Assembly (NCBI GenBank): GCA_024636835.1
Contig: JAGXGH010000113.1
Span: 1-64,000 of the forward strand
Direction of reading: 5' to 3'
Length of the DNA stretch: 64,000 nucleotides
Origin: Verrucomicrobiales bacterium
GTDB taxonomy: Bacteria; Verrucomicrobiota; Verrucomicrobiia; Verrucomicrobiales; SLCJ01
Below the pieces are notes generated by a model. It saw only the letters and a list, made by a program, of their open reading frames with translations, ran no database searches and was not told the DNA's origin. How positions within the stretch are numbered: the first letter of the stretch is position 1; every line of letters begins with the position of its first letter. Below, piece after piece: positions 8,443-16,965 of the stretch. A program made the translations under genes and the position numbers.

Positions 8443-9504
8443 ATGTCAAACTGGCAACGAGAATCCGCCGTTTCCCAACTCTGTGCGCACCTGCGCGGGG
8501 AGCTGGAGCAAGGGCGCTGGGTCGGGCAGATGCCTGGCGTGATCAAACTCGCGGATGAGCTTGGGGTGGCGCGCAACACCATGGAGGCGGCGCTGCACGA
8601 GTTGGAGCGACAGGGCATCCTCGTGCCGCAAGGGCACGGCAAGGGCCGGCTCATCAACCTCAAAGAGGCGCACAAGAGCAGCGGCATCCGGGTCGCACTC
8701 ATGGTTGGCGAGTCGGCCGAACGGGGGCTCGATTACATGATCGAGCTCCGTCGCGAGCTGGAGCAAAGCGGGCACAGCGCCTTCTTTGTTTCCGAGAGAA
8801 TGAACGAACTTGGTATGGATGTGCGACGCATCGCCAAGGTGGTGGAAAAGACCGGGGCGGATGCCTGGGTGTTGCTCGCAGCCGGGCGGGAGGTGCTGGA
8901 GTGGTTCGTGGCGCAGGGGATTCCCGCCTTCGCCTTTTTTGGAAGGGGGGAAGGACTGCCGATCGCCTCGGTCAGCCCGGACAAGCGGACGATCTATGCC
9001 GCGGCCACCTGGGAGCTGATGAACATGGGACACCGGCGCATCGTTCTGATGGCCCGCGCGCGGCGACGCTTGCCCGAGCCTGGCGGAACGGAGCGGGCAT
9101 TTCTCAAGGCCCTTGCCGCAGGTGGGATTACCACGACTTCCTACAACCTTCCGCACTGGGAAGAGAGCGCCGACGGTTTCAACTCGCGACTGAAGGAGCT
9201 GTTCCGCGTCACGCCTCCGACCGCGCTGATCCTGGATGAGGCTCCGTTCTTTTTCGCCGCCCTGCGGTTCTGTGCGCTGCGTGGGCTGCGGGTGCCGGGG
9301 GATGTCTCGCTGATCTGTACGGATGCCGATCCGGGCTTCGACTTTTGTCAGCCGCCGGTTTCGCACATCCGTTGGGATAGCAAGCCCCTGCTGAAGCGGA
9401 TTGTGAGGTGGGCGGGAAATGTGAACCACGGCAGGAAGGATCTGGAGCAGACGATGACTCCGGCGGAGTTCATCCCCGGCGGGACGATAGGCCCAGTCAG
9501 ATAA
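8443..9504 (+). CDS. GntR-type HTH / LacI-like sensor regulator, second intact copy
   Basis: A 353-residue paralogue of the 6195 product with the same layout: a GntR-like winged helix (about 5-70, with LADELGVARNTMEAALHELE) then a LacI-like sensor with the shared landmarks GREVLEWFVAQGIPAFAFFGR, GHRRIVLMARARRR, PPTALILDE and VSHIRWDSKPLL. The coding sequence is richer in G and C than the 6195 gene, so it is not a recent duplicate. Its promoter region lacks the CCTGTCC palindrome, which suggests a different operator. It is divergent from the PEP-CTERM gene at 7420-8310, separated by about 130 bases, and that gene is its most likely target. The ligand is unknown. Confidence 0.8.
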   Translation: MSNWQRESAVSQLCAHLRGELEQGRWVGQMPGVIKLADELGVARNTMEAALHELERQGILVPQGHGKGRLINLKEAHKSSGIRVALMVGESAERGLDYMIELRRELEQSGHSAFFVSERMNELGMDVRRIAKVVEKTGADAWVLLAAGREVLEWFVAQGIPAFAFFGRGEGLPIASVSPDKRTIYAAATWELMNMGHRRIVLMARARRRLPEPGGTERAFLKALAAGGITTTSYNLPHWEESADGFNSRLKELFRVTPPTALILDEAPFFFAALRFCALRGLRVPGDVSLICTDADPGFDFCQPPVSHIRWDSKPLLKRIVRWAGNVNHGRKDLEQTMTPAEFIPGGTIGPVR

Positions 9505-9612
9505 CAATGAGCACAGCTTATTGCCCACAGGATGGAGGAGTCTCCATCACATCGATCTCGGTGTAGTAGGTCCTGAAAGTCTGTATGGCCGTGTATGCGA
9601 CGATAGCCCCAC

Positions 9613-10116
9613 TCACGCGATGTGTTGGAGTGGTTTGCAGGTCAGGACATCCCTGTTTTTGCGATGTTCGGTCGGCGACGGCAACTGGAGCTGGGCAGTA
9701 TAGGGCCGGATAAAGGGCTCGCGTTGATTCAGGCCGTCCAACACTTGATCAGTCTCGGGCTTAGTGCGCGGCGTGACGTCTCATTGTTATGCCAAGATAA
9801 TTCATGGCCTTCGATTGGTGTCTGCCAAGAATGGCAATGTTTTAAGCGGCAGTTCGGTAGCTTTATAGAACCGCGAACACCGCTCACACGGCCGAGACGG
9901 ACCGCGCTCCTTGAGGAAATCGCGCCGATGGCGCTCTTAAAACAGTGCCATTCGTTTCTGCCGCAAATTGATCACATCAGCTGGGACACTGAGTCCCTCG
10001 TCTCGCGCGCCGTGGAGTGGATTACCCAGTTCAGCCGTGGCAATCACAAGCGAGAGGCGATGTTCACCGATGCGACCTTCATCGAAGGCGGCACCATCGA
10101 GCCAGTACGACGCTGA
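9613..10116 (+). pseudogene. Broken third copy of the regulator, with a repeat inserted
   Basis: Homology to the 6195 product begins abruptly at SRDVLEW and continues through GQDIPVFAMFGRRRQLELGS, IGPDKG and QAVQHLISLG, then jumps to ARRDVSLLCQD, missing the central sensor part. An insertion of roughly 100 bases (about 9835-9950) follows. It is related to the dispersed intergenic repeat and happens to stay open. Homology resumes with QIDHISWDTESLVSRAVEW up to FIEGGTIEPVRR. The DNA-binding domain is absent, so it cannot act as a regulator even though the frame is open to 10116. Confidence 0.8.
9885..9949. repeat. Dispersed palindromic repeat, copy 2 (inside the pseudogene)
   Basis: The sequence from CCGCTCACACGG to CGCGCCGATGGCGCT and TTAAAA parallels the copies at 6007 and 13070-13136 in the order of its words. 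It lies inside the open frame of the broken regulator and supplies non-homologous residues. Confidence 0.6.
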
Positions 10117-10302
10117 GACTCAACAGTGACCCGAATGGTACTGCATTAAGAGCTTTACCAGTGGTTATGGATAAGCTCTTAAATCGCTCATATAGGCGAG
10201 ATACGACCGTTCCAGAAACGAAGGGTTGGCTGGCAGATGCGGAAAAGCATGAAGAAATGCTCGAAATCTAGGACTGACCCCAAAAGAGACCCCAAAAGAC
10301 AA

Positions 10303-10704
10303 AAGATCGCCCGCATCGAGAATCCCTTCAGCCTCGGCACCGACCTGCCCCAGCTCCGCATCGGCCAGCCCCTCCGCGCCAAGATCGAGGGCGTCACCCT
10401 GGAGGACGTTTTCGTCATCCCCCGCACCGCCATGCGGGACATCAACCGCATCTTCCTCATCGACAAGGACGGCCCGAAAATCAGCAAAACCGACATCACC
10501 CCTGTCTGGTCGAACAACGAGGTCGTCATCGTGAAAAACGGCCTCAACCCCGGCGACTGGCTCGCCACCTCCCGCCTATCTTACGCGCCCGATGAAGCTC
10601 CCGTCGAAATCATCGAGCCTGCTTCATCTGGGGAAGCTGCTGGTTCCGCGGACCAGCTGATGCCTGAAGGTTCCTTTCCCGAGAAAAACAAAACCCCCGC
10701 GTGA
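10303..10704 (+). pseudogene. C-terminal fragment of an RND efflux membrane-fusion (HlyD-type) protein
   Basis: The segment LRIGQPLRAKIEGVTLEDVF, VIPRTAMRDINRIFLIDKDG and VIVKNGLNPGDWLATS matches in order the C-terminal beta-barrel and membrane-proximal part of periplasmic adaptor subunits of RND pumps. The N-terminal signal, hairpin and lipoyl parts are missing. Immediately upstream lies GACTGACCCC and a duplicated GACCCCAAAAG, so the fragment begins at a rearrangement junction. No partner pump gene is nearby. The reading frame can be extended to an ATG at 10237, but that part has no similarity I recognise. Confidence 0.7.
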
Positions 10705-10713
10705 TGACGCGGG
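10691..10713 (-). terminator. Terminator of the minus-strand PEP-CTERM gene
   Basis: The stem CCCGCGT/ACGCGGG (10696-10702 and 10707-10713) with loop GATG is followed on the minus strand by GGTTTTGTTTTT. It overlaps the stop codon of the opposing adaptor fragment. Confidence 0.75.
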
Positions 10714-10745
10714 CGCTTGGAAGAACAAACGGAATTCCGGAGCGA

Positions 10746-11534
10746 TCAGCGACGACGGCGGAGGAGTGCGAGGAATCCGAAACCGCCGAGAAGCGCGACA
10801 GAAGGTTCGGGGACGGGGGCGATAGTGATAACCTCCGAGAGGCCGTAAACCCGCGCCAACTGGTTCTCATCCCGCCGCACTGAGTTTCCCTGGGATATCC
10901 ATCCCGTGGTTGTCACGTCGGCATCCCCCATGCGGAATTGAGCTGTATTCGTGCCGTTATCGCCCATCGCTTCGTTCTGATCGAAAAAACCGGTGCTCAG
11001 CGACCCTGACCAAACTTGCTTGCCCGACGAACTGCCCCCTGTGGTATTTTGCTCCACCCCGTTCTCATTGAAATCAATGTTCAGGGCTATGGAACCATCC
11101 CACATGTCAGCAAAGCCAGTGGCTATCAGGCTGCCCCCGGTATTGTAAACTGCCTGGCTGACTAGCGCGTTGTCACGGGCATTGACGACATTAGTCAATC
11201 CGTTGGATGTACCGGTGGAAATGATCGCCGACCATGTGAGGGCACCGAAGCCTGAGATTGAGGATCCGTCAGCGACAGTATTGATATGGGCATTCCACTG
11301 TGAAATCGTGCTCGCATCATTGCTATCGTCAAGGCCGTCGATTAGGTCTGCTTGAACCCTGGTGCTTGTCACAAAAACGATTTGGAAGGACTGACCCGCC
11401 GATAGCCCTGCAACATTCAGCGGATCGCTGGCGAGAATGGTCGCGGCGCTAGCCGAGCCGTTGAACATTGCCAGTATGGCGAGGGAGAGGAGGGGATTGA
11501 GGAATTTTTGTTTCATGATAAATTTGTTTTTCAT
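10746..11534 (-). CDS. PEP-CTERM sorting domain protein
   Basis: An exported protein of about 262 residues. Two in-frame starts are plausible, ATG 11534 and ATG 11516, both in an ATC-ATG context; the second gives the cleaner signal peptide MKQKFLNPLLSLAILAMFNGSASA. The tail VPEPSVALLGGFGFLALL plus Arg is the sorting motif. The body shares FQIVFVTSTR, ISQWNAHINTVAD, LTWSAIISTGTSN, FADMWDGSI and GLSEVITIAPVPEPS with the protein at 14406, so the two are paralogues of one family of unknown function. It is divergent from the dead regulator at 11720, and the perfect operator at 11646-11665 lies between them, so this gene may belong to the same regulon. Confidence 0.8.
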   Translation of the reverse strand: MKNKFIMKQKFLNPLLSLAILAMFNGSASAATILASDPLNVAGLSAGQSFQIVFVTSTRVQADLIDGLDDSNDASTISQWNAHINTVADGSSISGFGALTWSAIISTGTSNGLTNVVNARDNALVSQAVYNTGGSLIATGFADMWDGSIALNIDFNENGVEQNTTGGSSSGKQVWSGSLSTGFFDQNEAMGDNGTNTAQFRMGDADVTTTGWISQGNSVRRDENQLARVYGLSEVITIAPVPEPSVALLGGFGFLALLRRRR

Positions 11535-11645
11535 GATAAGTTTAGGATTGGCGTTAGTCGTATTAAAGTGGAAAGAATGCAAATTCATTAATCATACATT
11601 TACCGCACAAATCAATCAGTTGAATATGTGTTTTTTTTTAAATGA

Positions 11646-11665
11646 CCTGTCCACGGATGGACAGG
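11646..11665. promoter_or_regulatory. Operator between PEP-CTERM gene and dead regulator
   Basis: A perfect CCTGTCC-N6-GGACAGG. It sits in the divergent promoter region and could still serve the PEP-CTERM gene on the minus strand. A degraded second copy (CCTGTCC-N6-AAACATG) follows at 11691-11710, reproducing the two-operator layout of the 6195 gene. Confidence 0.7.
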
Positions 11666-11719
11666 TAGTGTTTGTATGAAGCTCTGGGCACCTGTCCTAC
11701 ATCAAACATGATAGAAATT

Positions 11720-11953
11720 ATGGCTCTATCCATCCTTTCCCCATCGCATCAGGACGCTTCGCACCTTTGCGAGGAATTGCTCGCAAGCCGTTGGGCGCAT
11801 GAGTTGCCGGGCACTCCGGCGCTGGCTGCAGAACTAGGCGTCGACCGCAAAATGATCATGGCAGCCTATAATTTACTACAGTAGGAAGGATTGCTGAAGT
11901 CACAGGGAGCCGGACGATCGAGGCTAATCACTCTGCCGAGCCAAAAAATCCAA
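11720..11953 (+). pseudogene. Fourth regulator copy, N-terminal remnant
   Basis: From ATG 11720 it reads MALSILSPSHQ, then LASRWAHELPGTPALAAELG, VDRK and MAAYNLLQ. A TAG at 11882 replaces a conserved Glu codon, and EGLLKSQGAGRSRLITLP continues in the same frame. It parallels the first 75 residues of the 6195 product, including the two upstream palindromes. Homology ends near 11953; the sensor domain is gone. Confidence 0.85.
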
Positions 11954-12054
11954 CGTCCTCAAGAATGGCTTCCATGATTTTTTCTCAGCCGGGACTTTGT
12001 TAGTTATGGAGCGATAAACAGAAAGGTTTCGTATTTCCTTCAAGTATTGTTCCC

Positions 12055-12780
12055 ATGTTGAAAATCAAAAATAGGACAGTGGTGGCAAGCCTGATGTTGG
12101 CTGTGTTCGGTATGGTGCAATTGAATGCTGCTGATGTGGCGGTGAAGAGTGGTGAAAAAATCGCCTTTATGGGTGATTCCATCACTCAAGGAGGTGCGAA
12201 GCCCGGCGGCTATGTGCGCTTGGTGATCAGTGGGCTGGAGGCTAATGGTATTACGACCGAGGCGATTCCGGCTGGTAAAAGCGGTCACAAGTCCAATCAG
12301 ATGCTGGCGCGCCTTGAGAAGGACGCGTTGAGCAAAAATCCCGACTGGATGACCCTCAGCTGCGGTGTGAATGATGTTTGGCACGGCAAGAGAGGTGTGT
12401 CGCTCGAAGACTATAAGAAAAACATCACGGATATCGTTGACCAGTGTCAGTCAGCAGGGGTGAAGGTCATGATTCTCACATCCACAATGATCGGAGAGGA
12501 TGCAGCGAATCCAAACAACCAGAAGTTGGCTCCCTACAACGCCTTTCTCATTGAACTCGCCAAAGAAAAGAAGTGCCTTCTCGCTGATCTGAATGCAGCC
12601 ATGCAGGCGGAACTCAAGGCGGCGGGTCCTGACCGCAAGGACAAGATGCTGACGAGGGACGGTGTCCACATGAATCCCGCTGGGAATCAAATGATGGCAG
12701 TCGGTGTGCTCAAAGGCTTTGGCTTGGATGATGCACAAATCAAAAAAGCCCAAGAGAGCTGGGCGGCTGCGGCGGAGTAA
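12055..12780 (+). CDS. SGNH/GDSL-family hydrolase, exported
   Basis: A 241-residue serine esterase or acetylhydrolase. The signal peptide is MLKIKNRTVVASLMLAVFGMV up to LNA. SGNH blocks are clear: MGDSITQ with nucleophile Ser42, the block II glycine region around AGKSGHKSNQ, CGVNDVW with Asn106, and DGVHMNPAG with Asp202 and His205. The order and length fit the lysophospholipase L1-like/rhamnogalacturonan acetylesterase branch, which removes acyl or acetyl groups from lipids or polysaccharides; the substrate cannot be fixed. It stands alone downstream of the dead regulator. Together with the sialate O-acetylesterase at 15393 it hints at deacetylation of glycans. Confidence 0.88.
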   Translation: MLKIKNRTVVASLMLAVFGMVQLNAADVAVKSGEKIAFMGDSITQGGAKPGGYVRLVISGLEANGITTEAIPAGKSGHKSNQMLARLEKDALSKNPDWMTLSCGVNDVWHGKRGVSLEDYKKNITDIVDQCQSAGVKVMILTSTMIGEDAANPNNQKLAPYNAFLIELAKEKKCLLADLNAAMQAELKAAGPDRKDKMLTRDGVHMNPAGNQMMAVGVLKGFGLDDAQIKKAQESWAAAAE

Positions 12781-13353
12781 TACCTATTTGGGAGGGGCAT
12801 GGAGTTGTGTGGTTATACGGTAGTTTAGGAGAACCTCGCGCACCGCTCAAACGGGCGAGGGCGACCACACTCCGTTGCGAAAAGCCTCCGGTCGGCGCTT
12901 TTCTCGCTGCACTATTCACCGCCGGAGGGGGTGCGCCTCGCGCCCCACATTCACTTCACACCGCCCATCCACGCCCTAAACCGGAAAAACCAAGCCACCA
13001 AAAGAGCGGCCGACATCATCCGCGTCGGTCTCGTCCTATGACCTAAGCAAGTCAACTCCTTCGCTCATATCGCTCGATGTGGGCGAGGGCGCCCACACTC
13101 CTATCTTGAATAATTCGCGTCGATGACGCTTTTTTAAAATCCGTGGTTATCCGTGTCATCGGTGGTTAAAAAATGTTTCTCGATTCTCCGGCTGTCTTAT
13201 ACCGGAACCCGGTAAGGTTTATACGCGAAGTAGACTGGGAACGCTGATTCTGTCAATGAATGCCCGCGTCGAACGATCTTAACGGTTATTTTAATTGGGT
13301 ATTAGTCACTTAGGCTCCCTCGGTTGTGCTTCGAAAGTAGAAGGAACCCACGT
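12781..13353. other. Intergenic region with dispersed repeats
   Basis: No gene I can support; the open frame at 12807-13046 is repeat sequence. Two diverged copies of the dispersed repeat share the core GGGCGAGGGCG(A/C)CCACACTCC (12855-12874 and 13081-13101). A further block (13137-13168) contains ATCCGTGGTTA words like the one after the four-helix-bundle gene at about 55944. Confidence 0.55.
12818..13136. repeat. Dispersed repeat, copies 3 and 4
   Basis: Copy 3 (about 12818-12890) has CACCGCTCAAACGGGCGAGG then CGACCACACTCC. Copy 4 (about 13060-13136) has GATGTGGGCGAGGGCG then CCCACACTCC and CGCGTCGATGACGCT. Copy 2 at 9885-9949 contains the same words in the same order but more degraded. Confidence 0.6.
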
Positions 13354-14196
13354 TCAGGGCAATTCCGGTAGGCTGAGCACCACCGGGTGGTGGTCTGAGG
13401 CGGCATGATCTTGCACTCCGGGGTTGAGTTCGATGTTGAACTGCGCGTTGTTGATCGATACCGAGGTGAAAATGTGATCGATGCGCAAACCTGGTGAAAG
13501 TGTGGGTTTCCATTGGCTGGAAGTCAGGGCTTGTTGAGTCCCGTGGTCGGTGAGAATGCCGGAGGTGAGCAGTTGCTGCACGGCGGTGTTCTTTGTAGTG
13601 GCATTCATATCGCCCATGAGGATGAACGGCTCCTGTTGGTGGCGGCGTGCTTTGATGGTTTTGAGGATCAGTTCGCCGGATTTAACCCGCGCCTGCTGGC
13701 TGCGGTGATCCCAGTGGGTGTTGTAAATGTAGATGGCTTTCCCTAGGTCAGACCGTCTGATCAAGCGCGCCCAACTGCAGATTCGTGTGTGGCTGTTTCC
13801 CCATGTCTTGCTGTTCGGCACATCCGGGGTGTCGGATAGCCAGAAGGTGCCGTGCTCTATCGGATCGAGTTGCCAGATTTTCCCATCGTAGAAAATGGGC
13901 GAGTATTCCCCGGCTTGTTTGCCGTCCTCCCTGCCGACCCCGACAGGGCTGTGGTCGCGCAATGCTTTGTCGATGTCGAGCAGTTGATTGTGTCTGACCT
14001 CCTGCAGGCCGATAATGCTTGCATGCTTGTTGCGCAGATACTCGGTAAGCTTGGCTTTTCTTTGATTCCAGTCCCGAGCGCCCTGATCTTCGCTGGTGTC
14101 CTGACGAATGTTGTAGGAGACGATGTTCAGCGGTGTGGAATCCGCCCATAAGTGGGAGATGGTCAGAAGTAGCAGAATAATAGGACGAATGATCAT
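13354..14196 (-). CDS. Endonuclease/exonuclease/phosphatase family protein, exported
   Basis: A 280-residue metal-dependent phosphohydrolase with signal peptide MIIRPIILLLLTISHLWA; ATG 14196 is chosen over the upstream 14223 because it begins the signal peptide directly. EEP-fold motifs are in order: VSYNIRQD (metal-site Asn), GLQEV (metal-ligand Glu), YNTHWDHRS (catalytic His), MGDMNATTK (Asp/Asn) and SDHHPVVLS (final Asp-His). The family includes DNases, sphingomyelinases and sugar- or lipid-phosphate phosphatases, so the substrate is open. An exported copy of this size most often acts on extracellular phosphoesters, which is inference. Monocistronic. Confidence 0.88.
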   Translation of the reverse strand: MIIRPIILLLLTISHLWADSTPLNIVSYNIRQDTSEDQGARDWNQRKAKLTEYLRNKHASIIGLQEVRHNQLLDIDKALRDHSPVGVGREDGKQAGEYSPIFYDGKIWQLDPIEHGTFWLSDTPDVPNSKTWGNSHTRICSWARLIRRSDLGKAIYIYNTHWDHRSQQARVKSGELILKTIKARRHQQEPFILMGDMNATTKNTAVQQLLTSGILTDHGTQQALTSSQWKPTLSPGLRIDHIFTSVSINNAQFNIELNPGVQDHAASDHHPVVLSLPELP

Positions 14197-14234
14197 GTCT
14201 AAGACAATGTGTGAAAACTCCACGATCTATCACC

Positions 14235-14339
14235 TTAATACGCTTCTTGAACGGCGATGCGCTTGTTCAGGGAGTCATTTTCCTCATTGGCTTTGATCAT
14301 GGCATTCCAGGCTGTCCGTGTGTACCTGAAAAATGCATT
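14235..14339 (-). pseudogene. Short C-terminal gene fragment
   Basis: The minus strand reads NAFFRYTRTAWNAMIKANEE then NDSLNKRIAVQEAY and a stop, preceded by an in-frame TAA. The composition is protein-like and ends cleanly, so this looks like the last 34 codons of a lost gene. I do not recognise the family. Confidence 0.35.
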
Positions 14340-14405
14340 TTAGGCTTGTCTTAATCATCTTAGGTATGGTTGAATCTCGCACCCAGTTCTAATTTTACAA
14401 TCATC

Positions 14406-15203
14406 ATGAGAAAAAATAAACCTCCTCACTTTAAGCGCGTATTTTATACTGCAGCCGCGATAATCATTACTGCATCGTCGTCTCATGCTGCTCTCACTGC
14501 TCAGTTAGGTATTCTCGACCTTACCGCGAATGGTGGCATCAATCCAGCTACAGGTCTTGCCTGGCAGAATGGTGATACCTATCGGCTCGCTTTCGTGACA
14601 AGCGGGACAATCCTAGGAACATCGACAGATATTTCAACCTATAATGCTTTTGTTAACGCGGCTGCAGACAACAGCACGACTTACAGCAATCTGGGTGATG
14701 TCAATTGGTCCGCCATCGTTTCGACCTCAGGTGTTAACGCAATCACCAATACAGGGACCGCTACCGCTATCGGCGGTGTTTCAGTTTGGAACATGAATGA
14801 CCAAATTCATGCCAATGATTACGCCGACCTCTGGGACGGTTCAGCGCAAGCCCGTGTGCAGTATGATGAGAATAGCGTGAAGCGCGCTACAAACAACCCG
14901 GATGCCGCCGGTTTCTGGAGCAGCCATGGGGCGGTGTTCACTGGAACTAATGGCGATGGTACGGCGAATGCTGATCCAATGGGAGGTGATGCAAGTGGCA
15001 ATATTAGATACGGCCTACATAGCGCCGAGGCCAATTTCTGGACCAGCCGTAACTCCGGGGATTTTGATGCGGGTGGTGCTAATGAAGGATTTAAATTGCC
15101 TCTATATGCTATTTCCGACGTCCTCACCGTTGTCCCCGAGCCATCCAGCACCGCGCTACTCGGCCTCGGTGGAATAGGTTTGATTCTGCGCCGCCGCAGG
15201 TAG
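14406..15203 (+). CDS. PEP-CTERM sorting domain protein
   Basis: A 265-residue exported protein. ATG 14406, in an ATC-ATC-ATG context, gives a basic leader (MRKNKPPHFKR) and a hydrophobic stretch (VFYTAAAIIITASSSHA). The C-terminal sorting signal is VPEPSSTALLGLGGIGLIL with Arg residues. It shares YRLAFVTSGT, YNAFVNAAADNS, VNWSAIVSTSG, YADLWDGSAQ and AISDVLTVVPEPS with the product of 10746-11534, defining a two-member family in this window. Function unknown. No CCTGTCC operator is seen upstream; a strong terminator follows. Confidence 0.85.
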   Translation: MRKNKPPHFKRVFYTAAAIIITASSSHAALTAQLGILDLTANGGINPATGLAWQNGDTYRLAFVTSGTILGTSTDISTYNAFVNAAADNSTTYSNLGDVNWSAIVSTSGVNAITNTGTATAIGGVSVWNMNDQIHANDYADLWDGSAQARVQYDENSVKRATNNPDAAGFWSSHGAVFTGTNGDGTANADPMGGDASGNIRYGLHSAEANFWTSRNSGDFDAGGANEGFKLPLYAISDVLTVVPEPSSTALLGLGGIGLILRRRR

Positions 15204-15241
15204 GTCGATATTCGCTGTATCGACTATTCAATTTCACCCCG

Positions 15242-15268
15242 CTTCCCGTCTCGGGAAGTGGTTTTTTT
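15242..15268 (+). terminator. Rho-independent terminator
   Basis: CTTCCCG-TCT-CGGGAAG (15242-15258) followed by TGG and seven T. It ends the PEP-CTERM gene. Confidence 0.9.
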
Positions 15269-15392
15269 ATGCAACTTTCGCGTGAAATAAGAGTTTCATG
15301 CCTACATCAAGTTTTTTGGTGAATTGCCTATGATAAGGAGGTAGAAATAGTCGTCTTAGTCATGCATGGCATCTCGGTGCTTTAAATTCATC

Positions 15393-16847
15393 ATGAATAG
15401 AATCATTCACCTTCTGCTCGCCGCTTCGATGGTCGGATCTTCGCTGGCGCAGACCGCCGAAGAATCCCCGCAGCCAACGCTGTTGGCTCAATGCGCGGCA
15501 CCATTCGTTGACCACGCGGTTTTACAGCAGAAAATCGAGCTACCCGTTTGGGGGGCATCCTTGCCCGGAGCCCAGATCACAGTGGAGTTCGATGGCCAGT
15601 CCACAAGCGCCGTGGCTGACAAGGACGGTCAGTGGCGTGTCGTGCTCGACCCCATGGACGCGGTGAAATTGAAGTCGGTCAACGACAGTCCGGAGGGGAA
15701 GACGATGACCATCACCAGCGAAAAAGACGGGCAAACGGCGGTTAAAGAGATCGTGGATCTTGTTGTTGGTGATGTGTGGCTCTGTGCAGGCCAGTCGAAT
15801 ATTGCAGGTACAATGAGACGGGCCGGACACCCCAAAAACTATCCACCGAACAGCATTAACAATGCGAAGTATCCGGCGCTTCGTTTTATCACTTTTCCTG
15901 AAAACAAGTGGCAGGTCTGCACTCCGGAAACTGCAGTTTCGATTTCACGGGTTTCTTTTTTCTTTGCCCGCCGAGTGCAGCGTGATGCTCTCGTGCCTAT
16001 CGGACTCATGGTGACTGCAGTCGGCGGTTCAAATATCGAAAGCTGGTTAAACCAGCCTCCATATCCCACAGGTGGCAACTACACCAAACTGCTGAGCCCG
16101 TGGGTCGGTTACGGGCTGCGCGGTGCCATATGGTATCAGGGCGAGAGCAATGAGAAGGACTACCGTCACTATGAGCTGAAACTTCAATCTCTCATCCAAG
16201 GCTGGCGAAAGGTTTGGAATCAGGGGGATTTTCCATTTTATTATGTCCAACTTCCGGGGATCGGAACCTCCTCATTGGATAATCCCGCAGGAGGGGATGG
16301 CCGGGCGGAAATCCGTCAGGCTTATGTGGAGACTCTCGCGCTGAAGAACACCGGACTGGCAGTGACCATCGATGTGGGTGCGAAGGGCGAGCACCCGCCG
16401 AATAAGTACGATACCGGAGTGCGGCTGGCGCGTCTCGCTCTGCACAAGGATTATGGGTTCGAGAAACTTCCCATCTGCCCACTCTACAAACAGCACGTCA
16501 TTGAGGGACGGACAATCCGCATTTCCTTTGATTATGCCGAAGGTGGACTGATGATTGCTCGGAAAGAGGGGTTTGCCCCGCCTGTGCCCACACCCGATAC
16601 CCCGCTGCAGTGGTTGTCCATTCAGGACAAGGATGGTTCCTGGCACTGGGCGGATGGACGGATCGAGGGCTCGGAACTTGTGGTCTCCAGTAAGGATGTC
16701 GAAGAACCGATGGCTGTTCGCTACGCCTACACCCAACACCCCAACGGAAATTTGCTCTACAACAAGGCTGGGCAACCGGTAAGTCCCTTCAGCACGATCG
16801 GGTATGGCCCCGAACTCGCACCCGAGTCCGAGGACTCTAAAAAATAA
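15393..16847 (+). CDS. Sialate O-acetylesterase family protein
   Basis: A 484-residue exported SGNH-type carbohydrate acetylesterase. ATG 15393 (ATC-ATG context) gives the signal peptide MNRIIHLLLAASMVGSSLAQ. An N-terminal beta domain (about 30-120, LPVWGASLPGAQITVEF) precedes the catalytic signature GDVWLCAGQSNIAG with nucleophile Ser135. It is followed by the WYQGESNEKD block (about 247-257) and the catalytic His in GEHPPNKYD (about 333). Family members remove acetyl esters from sialic acids or plant and algal polysaccharides; here the neighbourhood does not identify the polymer. It lies alone ahead of the first cassette unit. Confidence 0.9.
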   Translation: MNRIIHLLLAASMVGSSLAQTAEESPQPTLLAQCAAPFVDHAVLQQKIELPVWGASLPGAQITVEFDGQSTSAVADKDGQWRVVLDPMDAVKLKSVNDSPEGKTMTITSEKDGQTAVKEIVDLVVGDVWLCAGQSNIAGTMRRAGHPKNYPPNSINNAKYPALRFITFPENKWQVCTPETAVSISRVSFFFARRVQRDALVPIGLMVTAVGGSNIESWLNQPPYPTGGNYTKLLSPWVGYGLRGAIWYQGESNEKDYRHYELKLQSLIQGWRKVWNQGDFPFYYVQLPGIGTSSLDNPAGGDGRAEIRQAYVETLALKNTGLAVTIDVGAKGEHPPNKYDTGVRLARLALHKDYGFEKLPICPLYKQHVIEGRTIRISFDYAEGGLMIARKEGFAPPVPTPDTPLQWLSIQDKDGSWHWADGRIEGSELVVSSKDVEEPMAVRYAYTQHPNGNLLYNKAGQPVSPFSTIGYGPELAPESEDSKK

Positions 16848-16965
16848 TCCCTGCAGCCTTTGCCAATGAGTAGGAAATTGACGGTGGGCTCCGTCGAGCT
16901 GTCATCACTGCTGAATCTCTGTTTTTAGGGGCAGCGTATGAGAGAATTCGCACCATTGATAAAAT

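Noticed and set aside
8446-9528. Minus-strand open frame of 360 codons opposite the second regulator
   Set aside because: It mirrors the GC-rich regulator gene; Arg/Pro/His-rich with no motif, whereas the plus strand has clear HTH and sensor homology.
12807-13046. Small plus-strand frame of 79 codons
   Set aside because: The sequence is made of dispersed repeat words (GGGCGAGGGCG, CCACACTCC) and lacks a plausible start.
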